Shown: positions 16,212 through 23,965 of the stretch, piece after piece | How positions within the stretch are numbered: position 1 is the stretch's first letter | Layout: each line of letters begins with the position of its first letter | Assembly: GCA_964479595.1 (NCBI GenBank) | Contig: CAYZMU010000015.1 | Span: 1-28,843, forward strand | Length of the DNA stretch: 28,843 nt | Source of the DNA: Firm-04 sp964479595 | Lineage (GTDB): Bacteria > Bacillota > Clostridia > Oscillospirales > Ruminococcaceae | Direction of reading: 5' to 3' | Made by a program: the position numbers and the translations under genes | Notes under the pieces: generated by a model | What the model was told of the DNA's origin: nothing | Database searches by the model: none | Seen by the model: the letters and a program-made list of their open reading frames with translations, nothing else

Positions 16212-16253
16212 GCAATGCCCTCCTTGAAAGTTTCTTTTCCCCTCCAAAGGGGG

Positions 16254-18107
16254 TCAGTCTGTGTCCCCTTCGAGCAGCTCGTGCAGCGCGCGGGCGGTCT
16301 CAAGCCCCGCCCCGCAGGCTTTCGCGAGTTCCTCAGGGCTCGCCGCGCGCAGTTTCTCCTTTGTCGGAAACGCCAGAAGCAGCTTCTGCGCGCGTTTGGG
16401 TCCTATCCCGGGGATTTGCGTCACCGTCAGCTCAAAGCTTGACTTTTTATGTTTGGCTTTCATATAACTTATCGCGAAGCGGTGCACCTCGTCCTGAATC
16501 CGCGTCAGCAGCGCGAAGGCCGCCTGTTTTTCACGCACGGAAATCTCCCCGCCGTTTGTCGCGATGGCTCTCGTGCGGTGTTTCTGGTCCTTGACCATTC
16601 CGAAAAGCGGAATGTCAAGCCCGAATTCCTCCAGAATGGGCGCGACCGCCGCGACATGGGTCTTTCCGCCGTCCAGAAGGATGAGATCCGGCTGCACGGC
16701 GAACGCGTTTTGCGGGCCGCTGTCGCCTTCCTGCCGCGCGCGCAGCAGTTCCTCCAGCCGCCGCCTGATTACCTCGCGCATGGCGGCGTAGTCGTCCTGT
16801 CCGCTCTGCTGCTGAATCGAAAAGCGTCTGTACGCGGATTTCAGCGGCCTACCGTTTTCAAAGACCACCATCCCCGCGACCATATCCGAGGAGGAGAGGT
16901 TCGAAATATCATAGGCCTCGATTCGCGTGGGCGGCTTGGGCAGCCCCAGAACCTTTCCGAGTTCCTCCAGCGCCAGCAGTTCCTTCCCCGTGCGCCCCGC
17001 CTGAATCGAAAGTTTCTCCGCGGCGTTTTGTTTCGCCATGAGCAGCAGCCGGTGCCGCGCGCCGCGCTGAGGCAGTTCCAGACTGACGCTGTGCCCCCCG
17101 CGCGCCGCGAGCAAATCGCACAGCAGCCCCCAGTCGCGCGGCATGCTCTCCACCAAAATGACTCTTGGCAGTTCCTCCCCGCTTTTCGTGCTGTAGTATT
17201 GCGGGAGAAATTCGTCCATCGGCTCCTCAGGCAGCGCGTCGCCCGTAAACAGAAACGAGTTCTGGTCATAGAGCCGCCCGCCGCGGTAGAGCAGCACCGC
17301 GACCGCGAGGCTGTCTGTGCCCCGCGCCATGCCGATGACATCGGTGTCCGCCGCCACCGCGTCCAGAATGTCCTGCTTCTCGCCCGCCTTGCGAATCGCC
17401 TCGATACGGTCGCGCAGCACGGCGGCCTCCTCAAAATCCAGTGCCTCCGCGGCGGCGTTCATGCGCTCGCGCAGCCCGTCCACGGTGCTGTCGCCGCCCG
17501 CCTTGATGAAGCGCAGCGCGTCCGCGAGCGTTTTGTCGTATTCCTCCTGCGAAATTTTCCCCGTGCAGACACCCATGCACTGCCCGATATGGAAGTTGAG
17601 GCAGGGGCGCTGCTTGCCGAACTGTTCGGGGAACTTGAGATTGCAGGTGGGCAGTTTGAAAATCCGATTAACGGTGTTGACAGTCTGTTTGGCGGTCAGC
17701 GAACTCATGTAGGGGCCGAAGTAGGTGCCGTCCGTGCCCGCGCGCGGCTGTGACGTGATTCTGGAATAGGGCGGCGGGGAAACGCGGATATAGTGGTAGC
17801 CCTTGTCGTCCTTGAGCAGAATGTTGTAGGGCGGCTTGTGCTGCTTAATCAGCGAACATTCCAGCACGAGCGCCTCGTATTCCGACGCGGTGACGATAAA
17901 ATCGTAGTCGTAGACCTGAGAGACCATCTTCGCGGTCTTGGGCGTGTGGTCGGGATGCTCGCGAAAGTAGCTTGTCACGCGGTTTTTCAGGTTTTTCGCC
18001 TTCCCGATATAGAGGATTTTCCCGCGCTCGTTCTTCATGATGTAAACGCCCGGCTCCGTGGTCAGCGCGGCGGTCTTGTTTCTCAGAAAGGGCAGCCGCT
18101 CATTCAT
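16254..18107 (-). CDS. uvrC: Excinuclease ABC subunit C
   Basis: A 617-residue UvrC, the subunit that makes the 3' and 5' incisions in nucleotide excision repair with UvrB. The N-terminal GIY-YIG nuclease includes GVYIMKN and LYIGKAKNLKNR (about 20-45). The UVR/UvrB-binding motif is at about 205-240 (DFEEAAVLRDRI), and the RNase H-like C-terminal nuclease contains DLILLDGGKTH. Two helix-hairpin-helix motifs end the protein (IPGIGPKRAQKLL). The length is normal for the family. The ATG overlaps the stop of the upstream membrane protein gene by 4 nt (ATGA). uvrA and uvrB are not in this window. Confidence 0.97.
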   Translation of the reverse strand: MNERLPFLRNKTAALTTEPGVYIMKNERGKILYIGKAKNLKNRVTSYFREHPDHTPKTAKMVSQVYDYDFIVTASEYEALVLECSLIKQHKPPYNILLKDDKGYHYIRVSPPPYSRITSQPRAGTDGTYFGPYMSSLTAKQTVNTVNRIFKLPTCNLKFPEQFGKQRPCLNFHIGQCMGVCTGKISQEEYDKTLADALRFIKAGGDSTVDGLRERMNAAAEALDFEEAAVLRDRIEAIRKAGEKQDILDAVAADTDVIGMARGTDSLAVAVLLYRGGRLYDQNSFLFTGDALPEEPMDEFLPQYYSTKSGEELPRVILVESMPRDWGLLCDLLAARGGHSVSLELPQRGARHRLLLMAKQNAAEKLSIQAGRTGKELLALEELGKVLGLPKPPTRIEAYDISNLSSSDMVAGMVVFENGRPLKSAYRRFSIQQQSGQDDYAAMREVIRRRLEELLRARQEGDSGPQNAFAVQPDLILLDGGKTHVAAVAPILEEFGLDIPLFGMVKDQKHRTRAIATNGGEISVREKQAAFALLTRIQDEVHRFAISYMKAKHKKSSFELTVTQIPGIGPKRAQKLLLAFPTKEKLRAASPEELAKACGAGLETARALHELLEGDTD

Positions 18108-19057
18108 GAGGATTCCCCGTCCTCACCGCCGTCATCTTCGTCGTCTTCGTATTCCTCGTCGTCCTCATATTCGTCGTCATCGTCGTCTTCCTGAACGCCG
18201 AACTCATATTCAAACTTTTCGGAATAGTCCGTCAGCACAGGGTGTTCTTCCTCGGTCTGCAGCGTGCTCTTTAACCTGCGCGCGCGCTGCTTGAGCGTCA
18301 GTTTTTCCTTTTCGGGCTTTTCCTCCAGCAGCGGCGAATCCGCGAACATGGTGGAGGTGTATGTCGCTGTCGTCGCGCGGTCGCCGTAGCAGTCAATGTC
18401 CATTTCCTCAAGCTGCACCTGTCTGCACATGACGGAGTAGAAGACGATATAGGCGATGGCGTTGAGCAGAATGCTCCCGTAGACGCGGTAGCCCGCGATG
18501 CCCAGAAACATTCCCGCGAAAATGACGGACGAGGTGAGGACAATGATAATCTGAAGCTTGCGGTTGTGCGGGTCCAGCTGCAGCAGCGAGAGCGCGACAA
18601 TGCCCGAGAAGATGGAATGCGCGACCGTGAGCCACATGTTGAGCCCGTTGTAGTGCGTCCACGGCAGAAACTGAAATTCCAGCAGCATCAGCACGACTTC
18701 CACCACGATATAGACGAGCATGAGGATTTTCATGATCCCTCTGGCGCGCACCAGCCGGTCCATCCAGATAACGCTGAGCGTAAACAGCACAAACGCGCTG
18801 GTTTCGACAATGTAGGCGACAATCTCAAACGGGATGACAAACGTGCCCCTCCGCGCGAGGGAATAGTAGTAAATAAGACATATAACAATAAAGACCACAA
18901 AGAGGATATTCGCCGTCCGTCCGAGTTTCATGCAGTCGAGCAGCGTGTAGGGGCGCTTGACTTCCGGCTTTGCCCGCGCCGCCTGCCGCTCCAGACGCTT
19001 CTGTTCCCTATCCTGCGCGCGCTGTTTCTTTCTGGCGCGCGCTTGCTGTTTTCCCAT
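18104..19057 (-). CDS. Six-helix membrane protein with poly-acidic C-terminal tail
   Basis: A 317-residue protein I do not recognise. The first 36 residues are strongly basic (Lys/Arg/Gln-rich). Six hydrophobic segments follow, at about 50-66, 75-98, 109-126, 141-160, 169-190 and 194-211. A charged cytoplasmic region comes next, and the last ~30 residues are almost wholly Asp/Glu with Tyr (EDDDDDEYEDD-type). Since both ends are polar and the helix count is even, both should lie on the same side, presumably inside. It begins 5 nt after purD, with GAGG just before the ATG, and ends in an overlap with uvrC, so it is co-transcribed with both. No catalytic motif is visible; the tail suggests metal, cation or basic-protein binding, but that is only a guess. 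Confidence 0.8.
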   Translation of the reverse strand: MGKQQARARKKQRAQDREQKRLERQAARAKPEVKRPYTLLDCMKLGRTANILFVVFIVICLIYYYSLARRGTFVIPFEIVAYIVETSAFVLFTLSVIWMDRLVRARGIMKILMLVYIVVEVVLMLLEFQFLPWTHYNGLNMWLTVAHSIFSGIVALSLLQLDPHNRKLQIIIVLTSSVIFAGMFLGIAGYRVYGSILLNAIAYIVFYSVMCRQVQLEEMDIDCYGDRATTATYTSTMFADSPLLEEKPEKEKLTLKQRARRLKSTLQTEEEHPVLTDYSEKFEYEFGVQEDDDDDEYEDDEEYEDDEDDGGEDGESS

Positions 19058-19062
19058 GTGCC

Positions 19063-20253
19063 TCAGTGCGCCTGCTGCAGCGCCCGCCGGCCGATGTCCG
19101 CGCGGCAGCGCGCACCCTCAAACTGAATCTTCCCCACGGCCTCGTAGGCGCTGTCAACCGCCTCCCGCAGCGTCTGCGCCGACGCCGTGACGCCCAGAAC
19201 TCTCCCGCCAGAGGTGTAGAAAGCCCCGTTCTCGAATCGCGTCCCCGCGTGATACACGGTGACGCCCTCCAGCTGCCCGTTTTCGTCAAGCCCAGTGATA
19301 AGCTTCCCCGTCTCGTATTTCTCCGGGTATCCTCCGCTCGCGAGAATGACGCACGCGCACGCGCCCTGCTTCCACTGCACGGAAAGGTCGCAGAGCTTGC
19401 GGTTTTCCACCGCCTCCATAATCGTTAAAAGATCCGTCTGGAGCATGGGCAGCACGACCTGCGTCTCCGGGTCCCCGAAACGGCAGTTGTACTCAATCAC
19501 TTTCGGCCCGTCCTGTGTGAGCATGAGCCCGAAGTACAGACAGCCCCGGAAAGTCCGTTTCTCCCCGTTCATGGCGTGCATGGTCGGCAGGAAAATCTCC
19601 CGCATGCACCGCTCCTCGATTTCTTTCGTATAATAGGGGTTGGGCGAAATCGTTCCCATCCCGCCGGTGTTCTTGCCCTTTTCGCCGTCCAGCGCGCGCT
19701 TGTGGTCCATGGAGGAAATCATGGGCACCACCGTTTCCCCGTCTGTAAATGTCAGGACCGAGATCTCCGGTCCGGTGAGATACTCCTCAATAACGACCCG
19801 CGCGCCGCTGTCGCCGAAGATTCTGTCGCCCATGATGGCCTGCAGGGCGTTTTGGGCCTCCTGCTCGTTCTGCGCGATGATAACGCCCTTCCCGAGCGCC
19901 AGACCGTCCGCCTTGATGACCTGCGGGTAGGTGTCCTGTTCGCGGATATACGCCATGGCCTCCCGCGCGTCCGAAAAGACAGCGAACCGCGCGGTCGGGA
20001 TGCCGTATTTCTTCATGAGGTTCTTGGAGAAGGCCTTGCTGCCCTCTATCACCGCCGCCGCCTTGGACGGCCCGAAGACCCGGAAACCGTCCTCGCGCAG
20101 CAAATCCGCCATGCCCATCACGAGCGGGTCGTCCGGCGCCACGAAAACCCAGTCCGGGCGCAGTTCCCGCGCGAGATTCAGAATCCCGTTCAAATCCGTC
20201 GCCTTCACGGGGAAACACCGCGCGTATTTCGCGATGCCGCCGTTGCCCGGCGC
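19063..20253 (-). CDS. purD: Phosphoribosylamine-glycine ligase, N-terminus lost in gap
   Basis: GAR synthetase joins phosphoribosylamine and glycine with ATP in purine step two. 396 residues are visible, beginning at APGNGGIAKYARC, which in complete PurD proteins lies about 30 residues after the start; the beginning is hidden by the N block. The ATP-grasp domain is clear: PQVIKADGLALGKGV, then EEYLTGPEISVLTF, MDHKRALDGEKGKNTGGMG, and EYNCRFGDPETQVVLP with the metal-binding Glu/Asn. The C-terminal domain ends in a normal position. It follows the AICARFT gene and is 5 nt from the membrane protein gene. Apparent in-frame continuity with AICARFT comes only from the placeholder length of the gap. 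Confidence 0.95.
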   Translation of the reverse strand, partial: APGNGGIAKYARCFPVKATDLNGILNLARELRPDWVFVAPDDPLVMGMADLLREDGFRVFGPSKAAAVIEGSKAFSKNLMKKYGIPTARFAVFSDAREAMAYIREQDTYPQVIKADGLALGKGVIIAQNEQEAQNALQAIMGDRIFGDSGARVVIEEYLTGPEISVLTFTDGETVVPMISSMDHKRALDGEKGKNTGGMGTISPNPYYTKEIEERCMREIFLPTMHAMNGEKRTFRGCLYFGLMLTQDGPKVIEYNCRFGDPETQVVLPMLQTDLLTIMEAVENRKLCDLSVQWKQGACACVILASGGYPEKYETGKLITGLDENGQLEGVTVYHAGTRFENGAFYTSGGRVLGVTASAQTLREAVDSAYEAVGKIQFEGARCRADIGRRALQQAH

Positions 20254-20353
20254 NNNNNNNNNNNNNNNNNNNNNNNNNNNNNNNNNNNNNNNNNNNNNNN
20301 NNNNNNNNNNNNNNNNNNNNNNNNNNNNNNNNNNNNNNNNNNNNNNNNNNNNN
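20254..20353. other. Assembly gap (100 N)
   Basis: Exactly 100 N, the conventional placeholder for a gap of unknown size. It replaces the end of the AICARFT gene and the start of purD. By comparison with typical family lengths, about 30 residues are missing from each protein, so the true gap is likely near 180-200 bases rather than 100. Confidence 0.97.
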
Positions 20354-21426
20354 ACCCCGCTCTTGTGCGCGCGGTCGATGTTGTCCGGGAACGGGAAGAA
20401 CGCGTCCGAGCCCAGCGAGACATCGGTGTTCTTCGCTATCCACGCAAGCCTTTCCTCTTTTGTGAAGACTTCCGGCTTCCTCGTAAAGACGGTCTGCCAC
20501 GCGCCGTCCGAGAGAATATCCATGTAGTCCTCCCCGATATAGAGGTCAATCGCGTTGTCGCGGTCGGGGCGCTTGATGTCGTCGCGGAACGGCAGCTCCA
20601 GCACTTTCGGGCACTGGCGCAGCCACCAGTTGTCCGCTTTCGTGCCGGCGAGGCGTGTGCAGTGAATTCTCGACTGCTGCCCCGCGCCGATTCCGATTGC
20701 CTGCCCGTCCTTGACGTAGCACACGGAATTGCTCTGCGTGTACTTGAGCGTGATGAGCGAGAGAATCAGGTCCTCGCGCTTGTCCTTGGGGATATCCTGG
20801 TTCTTCGTGACGATATTTTGCAGCATGGTTTCCTCATTAATCGCCAGGTTGTTGCGCCCCTGCTCGAACGTGACGCCGAAAACCTCCTTGCGCTCGATTT
20901 CGGGCGGCTCGTAGGAGGGGTCTATCCGCAGGATATTGTACTTGCCCTTGCGCTTTGCCTTGAGGATTTCAAGCGCTTCCTCTGAATAGCCCGGCGCGAT
21001 GACGCCGTCGGAGACCTCCCGCGCGATGACCGACGCCGTGGAGGCGTCACATTCATCCGAAAGCGAAATCCAGTCGCCGAAGCTCGACATTCTGTCCGCG
21101 CCTCTCGCGCGGGCGTAGGCGCAGGCGAGCGGGGACAGCTCCCCCAAATCGTCCACAAAGTAAATCTTTTTAAGCGTCGGGGAAAGCTCCCGCCCCACAG
21201 CGGCGCCCGCGGGGGAGACGTGCTTGAAAGACGCCGCCGCGGGAAGATTCGTCGCCGCCTTGAGTTCGCGCACGAGCTGCCAGCCGTTGAGCGCGTCGAG
21301 CAGGTTGATGTAGCCGGGATTGCCCGAGAGCACGGTAATGGGCAGTTCCCCGCCGCCGTTCATGAAAACCCGGGCGGGCTTCTGGTTCGGATTGCAGCCG
21401 TATTTCAAAGAGAGTTCGTCTGGCAT
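20354..21426 (-). CDS. Stand-alone AICAR formyltransferase, C-terminus lost in gap
   Basis: This is the formyltransferase half of PurH without the IMP cyclohydrolase domain; it transfers a formyl group from 10-formyl-tetrahydrofolate to AICAR to give FAICAR. About 357 residues are visible. The catalytic Lys68-His69 pair stands in FKHVSPAGAAVG, equivalent to the KH(A)NPCG motif of PurH. The later conserved stretches SDGVIAPGYSEEALEIL, LKYTQSNSVCYVKDGQAIGIGAGQQSR and SDAFFPFPDN are present. The last ~30 residues fall in the N block. The ATG follows a weak GGGGGT site, 21 nt after the PurO-type gene. Bacterial PurH normally begins with a cyclohydrolase domain; here that activity is supplied by the separate upstream gene. 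Confidence 0.93.
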
Positions 21427-21447
21427 TTGAAAGACCCCCCAAAGGTT

Positions 21448-22167
21448 TCAGATTTTTTGATATTTGTTCACAACTTTGCTCACGGTGTCGCCGTTTTCGG
21501 GATTGATAAACCGCACGAACAGCGAGATTTTATTCTCCGGATCAAGGCTTGACCAGAGCAGGTCCGTAAAGCCCTCAATGTCGTCGGGAATCGAGACTAA
21601 TTTGGGCTCTCCCTCAAAGCTCGGCAGCGGGCTGCCGTCGTGCTGGTAGGTGTGAATAAAATGCCCCTGTCCCGGCAGCGGGTTCTGGTAGGTGAAGGTG
21701 AAGCGCCTGCAGGATTCCGGGCTGCCGTCCGCGCTTTTGATGATGGAGAGCGCGTAGTTGAAATGCCCCTTCTCGCAGCGGATGATTCCGGAGATGCGCG
21801 GGGTGTAGTTGGGCGCGTCCGGCTCAAAAGTCCGCGCGCGCAGCGCCTGTTCAAAGGTGAACTGGTGGTCGAGCGCCTCGTAGATCGTGTCGGTCTGGTC
21901 GCCGTTGGAGACGATGGTCTTGTTGCCGAGCACGCGCACGGGCGAGTAGATGATGAGGGAGGGGTCGGAGCATTTGGCGGGGTCGCAGGGCTCGGTCCTG
22001 AGGTCGGTACCCTGCTGGACAAAGACGCGGTTGCGCGAGTTTTCACTCCTGCCCATGATAAAGTAGGCGCACACGGCGTTTTTGCCGTCGGGGGTGCGCC
22101 CCAGAATGATCCCTCTGCCGGGGTAGCTGTTGCCCTGCAGCTGCTGCGCGATGGAAACCATAGCCAT
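21448..22167 (-). CDS. purO: PurO-type IMP cyclohydrolase
   Basis: A 239-residue protein that resembles the IMP cyclohydrolase family first known from archaea (PurO, Pfam IMP_cyclohyd) and unrelated to the PurH N-terminal domain. It would close FAICAR to IMP, the last step of the pathway. Family-like stretches are YPGRGIILGRTPDG near the N-terminus, YFIMGRSENSRNR at about 35-47, and SNGDQTDTIYEAL (about 87-99). The family is an Ntn-hydrolase-like fold but uses no cysteine nucleophile. The ATG at 22167 is chosen for the GGAGG 7 nt upstream. It stands directly before the AICARFT gene, exactly where the missing half of PurH is needed, which strongly supports the call. Confidence 0.9.
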   Translation of the reverse strand: MAMVSIAQQLQGNSYPGRGIILGRTPDGKNAVCAYFIMGRSENSRNRVFVQQGTDLRTEPCDPAKCSDPSLIIYSPVRVLGNKTIVSNGDQTDTIYEALDHQFTFEQALRARTFEPDAPNYTPRISGIIRCEKGHFNYALSIIKSADGSPESCRRFTFTYQNPLPGQGHFIHTYQHDGSPLPSFEGEPKLVSIPDDIEGFTDLLWSSLDPENKISLFVRFINPENGDTVSKVVNKYQKI

Positions 22168-22180
22168 AAGAATACCTCCG

Positions 22181-22891
22181 TTACCGTGAAATGTAAACTT
22201 TCCCGTCCGTGACGGTGAGTTTGTCCTCGCAGAAGAGCCGCACCGCCTCCGGCAGCAGCTTCCATTCCGCTTCCTCCATCACCCTGCGCTGCAGCGTTTC
22301 AGGCGTGTCATCCGGCAGCACCTCCACCGCTTTCTGCAGAATGATGGGCCCGCCGTCACAGACCTCATTGACGAAATGCACCGTCGCGCCCGTCACCTTG
22401 ACGCCGCGCGCCAGCACCGCCTCGTGCACGTGAAGCCCCCAGTAGCCCTTTCCGCAGAAGCTCGGAATCAGCGCGGGGTGGACATTGATGATTTTGTTGG
22501 GGTACGCCCTGCAGATTTGTTCGTCCAGAATCGTCAGGAATCCCGCCTGCACGATGAGGTCCGCGTATTCCTCGTAAAACGCCTCGAGCATGGCGGCGCT
22601 GTAGCTCTGCGCCGTGGGAAAGGATTTGCGGCGCAGCACCCGTGTGGGGATGCCGTTTTCTCTCGCGCGGGTGAGCGCGTAGGCGTCCGGGCGGGAGCTT
22701 ATCACGCAGGAAATCACCCCGCTGCCCAGCTCCCCTCTGTTTTGCGCGTCAATCAGCGCCTGAAGATTCGTCCCGCCGCCCGAAACCAGCACAATGATGT
22801 TCTTGCGCGGGGGCAGAAGCGATTCCCGCACGGTCTGGGTTTCCTCCTCGCTCCCGCCGGATTCGGGGAGACGGTAAGTCTGCTCAATCAT
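22181..22891 (-). CDS. purN: Phosphoribosylglycinamide formyltransferase PurN
   Basis: GAR transformylase, which uses 10-formyl-tetrahydrofolate to formylate GAR. The phosphate-binding VSGGGTNLQALI starts near residue 36. The catalytic Asn-His pair is in NVHPALIPSF and the catalytic Asp in CDGGPIIL. The core has normal length, but an N-terminal extension of about 30 residues (Glu/Ser-rich) precedes it when ATG 22891 is used. An alternative GTG at 22831 has AGGAGG 11 nt upstream and would give a conventional short N-terminus. The ATG has a looser AAGGAAAG site. It lies 21 nt after purM and 13 nt before the PurO-type gene. Confidence 0.93.
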   Translation of the reverse strand: MIEQTYRLPESGGSEEETQTVRESLLPPRKNIIVLVSGGGTNLQALIDAQNRGELGSGVISCVISSRPDAYALTRARENGIPTRVLRRKSFPTAQSYSAAMLEAFYEEYADLIVQAGFLTILDEQICRAYPNKIINVHPALIPSFCGKGYWGLHVHEAVLARGVKVTGATVHFVNEVCDGGPIILQKAVEVLPDDTPETLQRRVMEEAEWKLLPEAVRLFCEDKLTVTDGKVYISR

Positions 22892-22912
22892 CACGCTTTC
22901 CTTCCCCGTGTC

Positions 22913-23959
22913 TCAGCAAATCACGACGCCTTCGCCGCTCTCAATCAGTTCGCCGAGCACGTAGGCGTCCTCTCCCTGCTCCCGCAGCACGCGAATCGCC
23001 TCGTCGGCGTCCTGCGGCGCGACGCAAATGACCATGCCCACGCCCATGTTAAAAGTGTTGAACATATCCCGCCGCGGAATGTTCCCCGTCTTGGCAATCA
23101 GGTCAAAAATCGGCAGAATACGCACATTCTGAAGCGGAATCCTCGCGGAAAGCCCCTCTTTGAGCGCTCTGGGAATGTTCTCGTAGAATCCTCCGCCGGT
23201 GATGTTGGCGATGGACTTCACCTTCACGGCTTTCAGCAGCGCCAGCACCGCCTTGACGTAAATACGCGTCGGCGTGAGCAGGCACTCCCCGAGCGTCTGT
23301 CCCAAATCCGCGTAGTGCCGCGCCAGATTCTGCGCGCTGACGTTGAAAACCTTTCTCACAAGCGAAAAACCGTTGGAATGCACCCCGGAGGACGCCAGCG
23401 CGAGCAGCACATCTCCCGGCCGCTGCGTGTTCTTGTCCAGAATGTCCTTTTTGTCCACGACACCCGCGGCAAACCCCGCCAGGTCGTATTCGTCCGGCGG
23501 CATGAGCCCGGGATGCTCGGCGGTTTCGCCGCCTATCAGCGCCGTCTGGGCGCGTACGCAGCCCTCCGCCACGCCCGCGACAATCCGCGCCGTCTTTTCG
23601 GGGATATTCTTCCCGCAGGCGATGTAGTCGAGGAAGAAAAGGGGTTTCGCGCCGCAGCAGATGATGTCGTTTACGCACATCGCGACACAGTCAATGCCCA
23701 CCGTGTCGTGCTTGTCCGTCAGAAACGCGAGCTTGAGCTTTGTCCCCACGCCGTCTGTCCCGGAAACGAGCACCGGCTCCTCAAGACCCGTGAGGTCGGG
23801 CTGAAAAAGCCCGCCGAATCCCCCGAGCCCGGAGAGTACGCCCTCGGTTTTGGTGCGCGCGACGTCGTTTTTCATCAGTTCCACCGCGCGGTAGCCCGCC
23901 GTCACGTCCACGCCGGCGTTCTTGTAGCTTTCGGAATAGCTGTTCTTCAAGTGTTCCAT
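22913..23959 (-). CDS. purM: Phosphoribosylformylglycinamidine cyclo-ligase PurM
   Basis: AIR synthetase, 348 residues, closes FGAM to aminoimidazole ribotide with ATP. The N-terminal part carries GYRAVELMKNDVARTKT and VSGTDGVGTKLKLA. The middle has CVNDIICCGAKPLFFLDYIACG, and the C-terminal domain has ASSGVHSNGFSLVRKV and ITGGGFYENIPR. All are hallmark PurM stretches, and length and order match the family. The ATG has AAGGA about 14 nt upstream, a long spacing. It follows purF by 6 nt, so the two are surely co-transcribed. Confidence 0.96.
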   Translation of the reverse strand: MEHLKNSYSESYKNAGVDVTAGYRAVELMKNDVARTKTEGVLSGLGGFGGLFQPDLTGLEEPVLVSGTDGVGTKLKLAFLTDKHDTVGIDCVAMCVNDIICCGAKPLFFLDYIACGKNIPEKTARIVAGVAEGCVRAQTALIGGETAEHPGLMPPDEYDLAGFAAGVVDKKDILDKNTQRPGDVLLALASSGVHSNGFSLVRKVFNVSAQNLARHYADLGQTLGECLLTPTRIYVKAVLALLKAVKVKSIANITGGGFYENIPRALKEGLSARIPLQNVRILPIFDLIAKTGNIPRRDMFNTFNMGVGMVICVAPQDADEAIRVLREQGEDAYVLGELIESGEGVVIC

Positions 23960-23965
23960 CGGTCT

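Noticed and set aside
16236..16254. Hairpin CCCCT-CCAA-AGGGG between uvrC and manA as a terminator
   Set aside because: On the transcribed (minus) strand it is followed by AAAAGAAA, not by a T-run, and the manA ribosome site comes soon after.
18116..18193. Tandem-repeat or CRISPR-like array suggested by TCGTCGTC-rich DNA
   Set aside because: It is the coding sequence of the poly-acidic tail. There are no spaced identical repeats, and no CRISPR array was seen anywhere in the window.
19063..21426. A 787-residue AICARFT-PurD fusion protein
   Set aside because: The frame crosses a 100-N placeholder, and both proteins miss only their joint-side ends.
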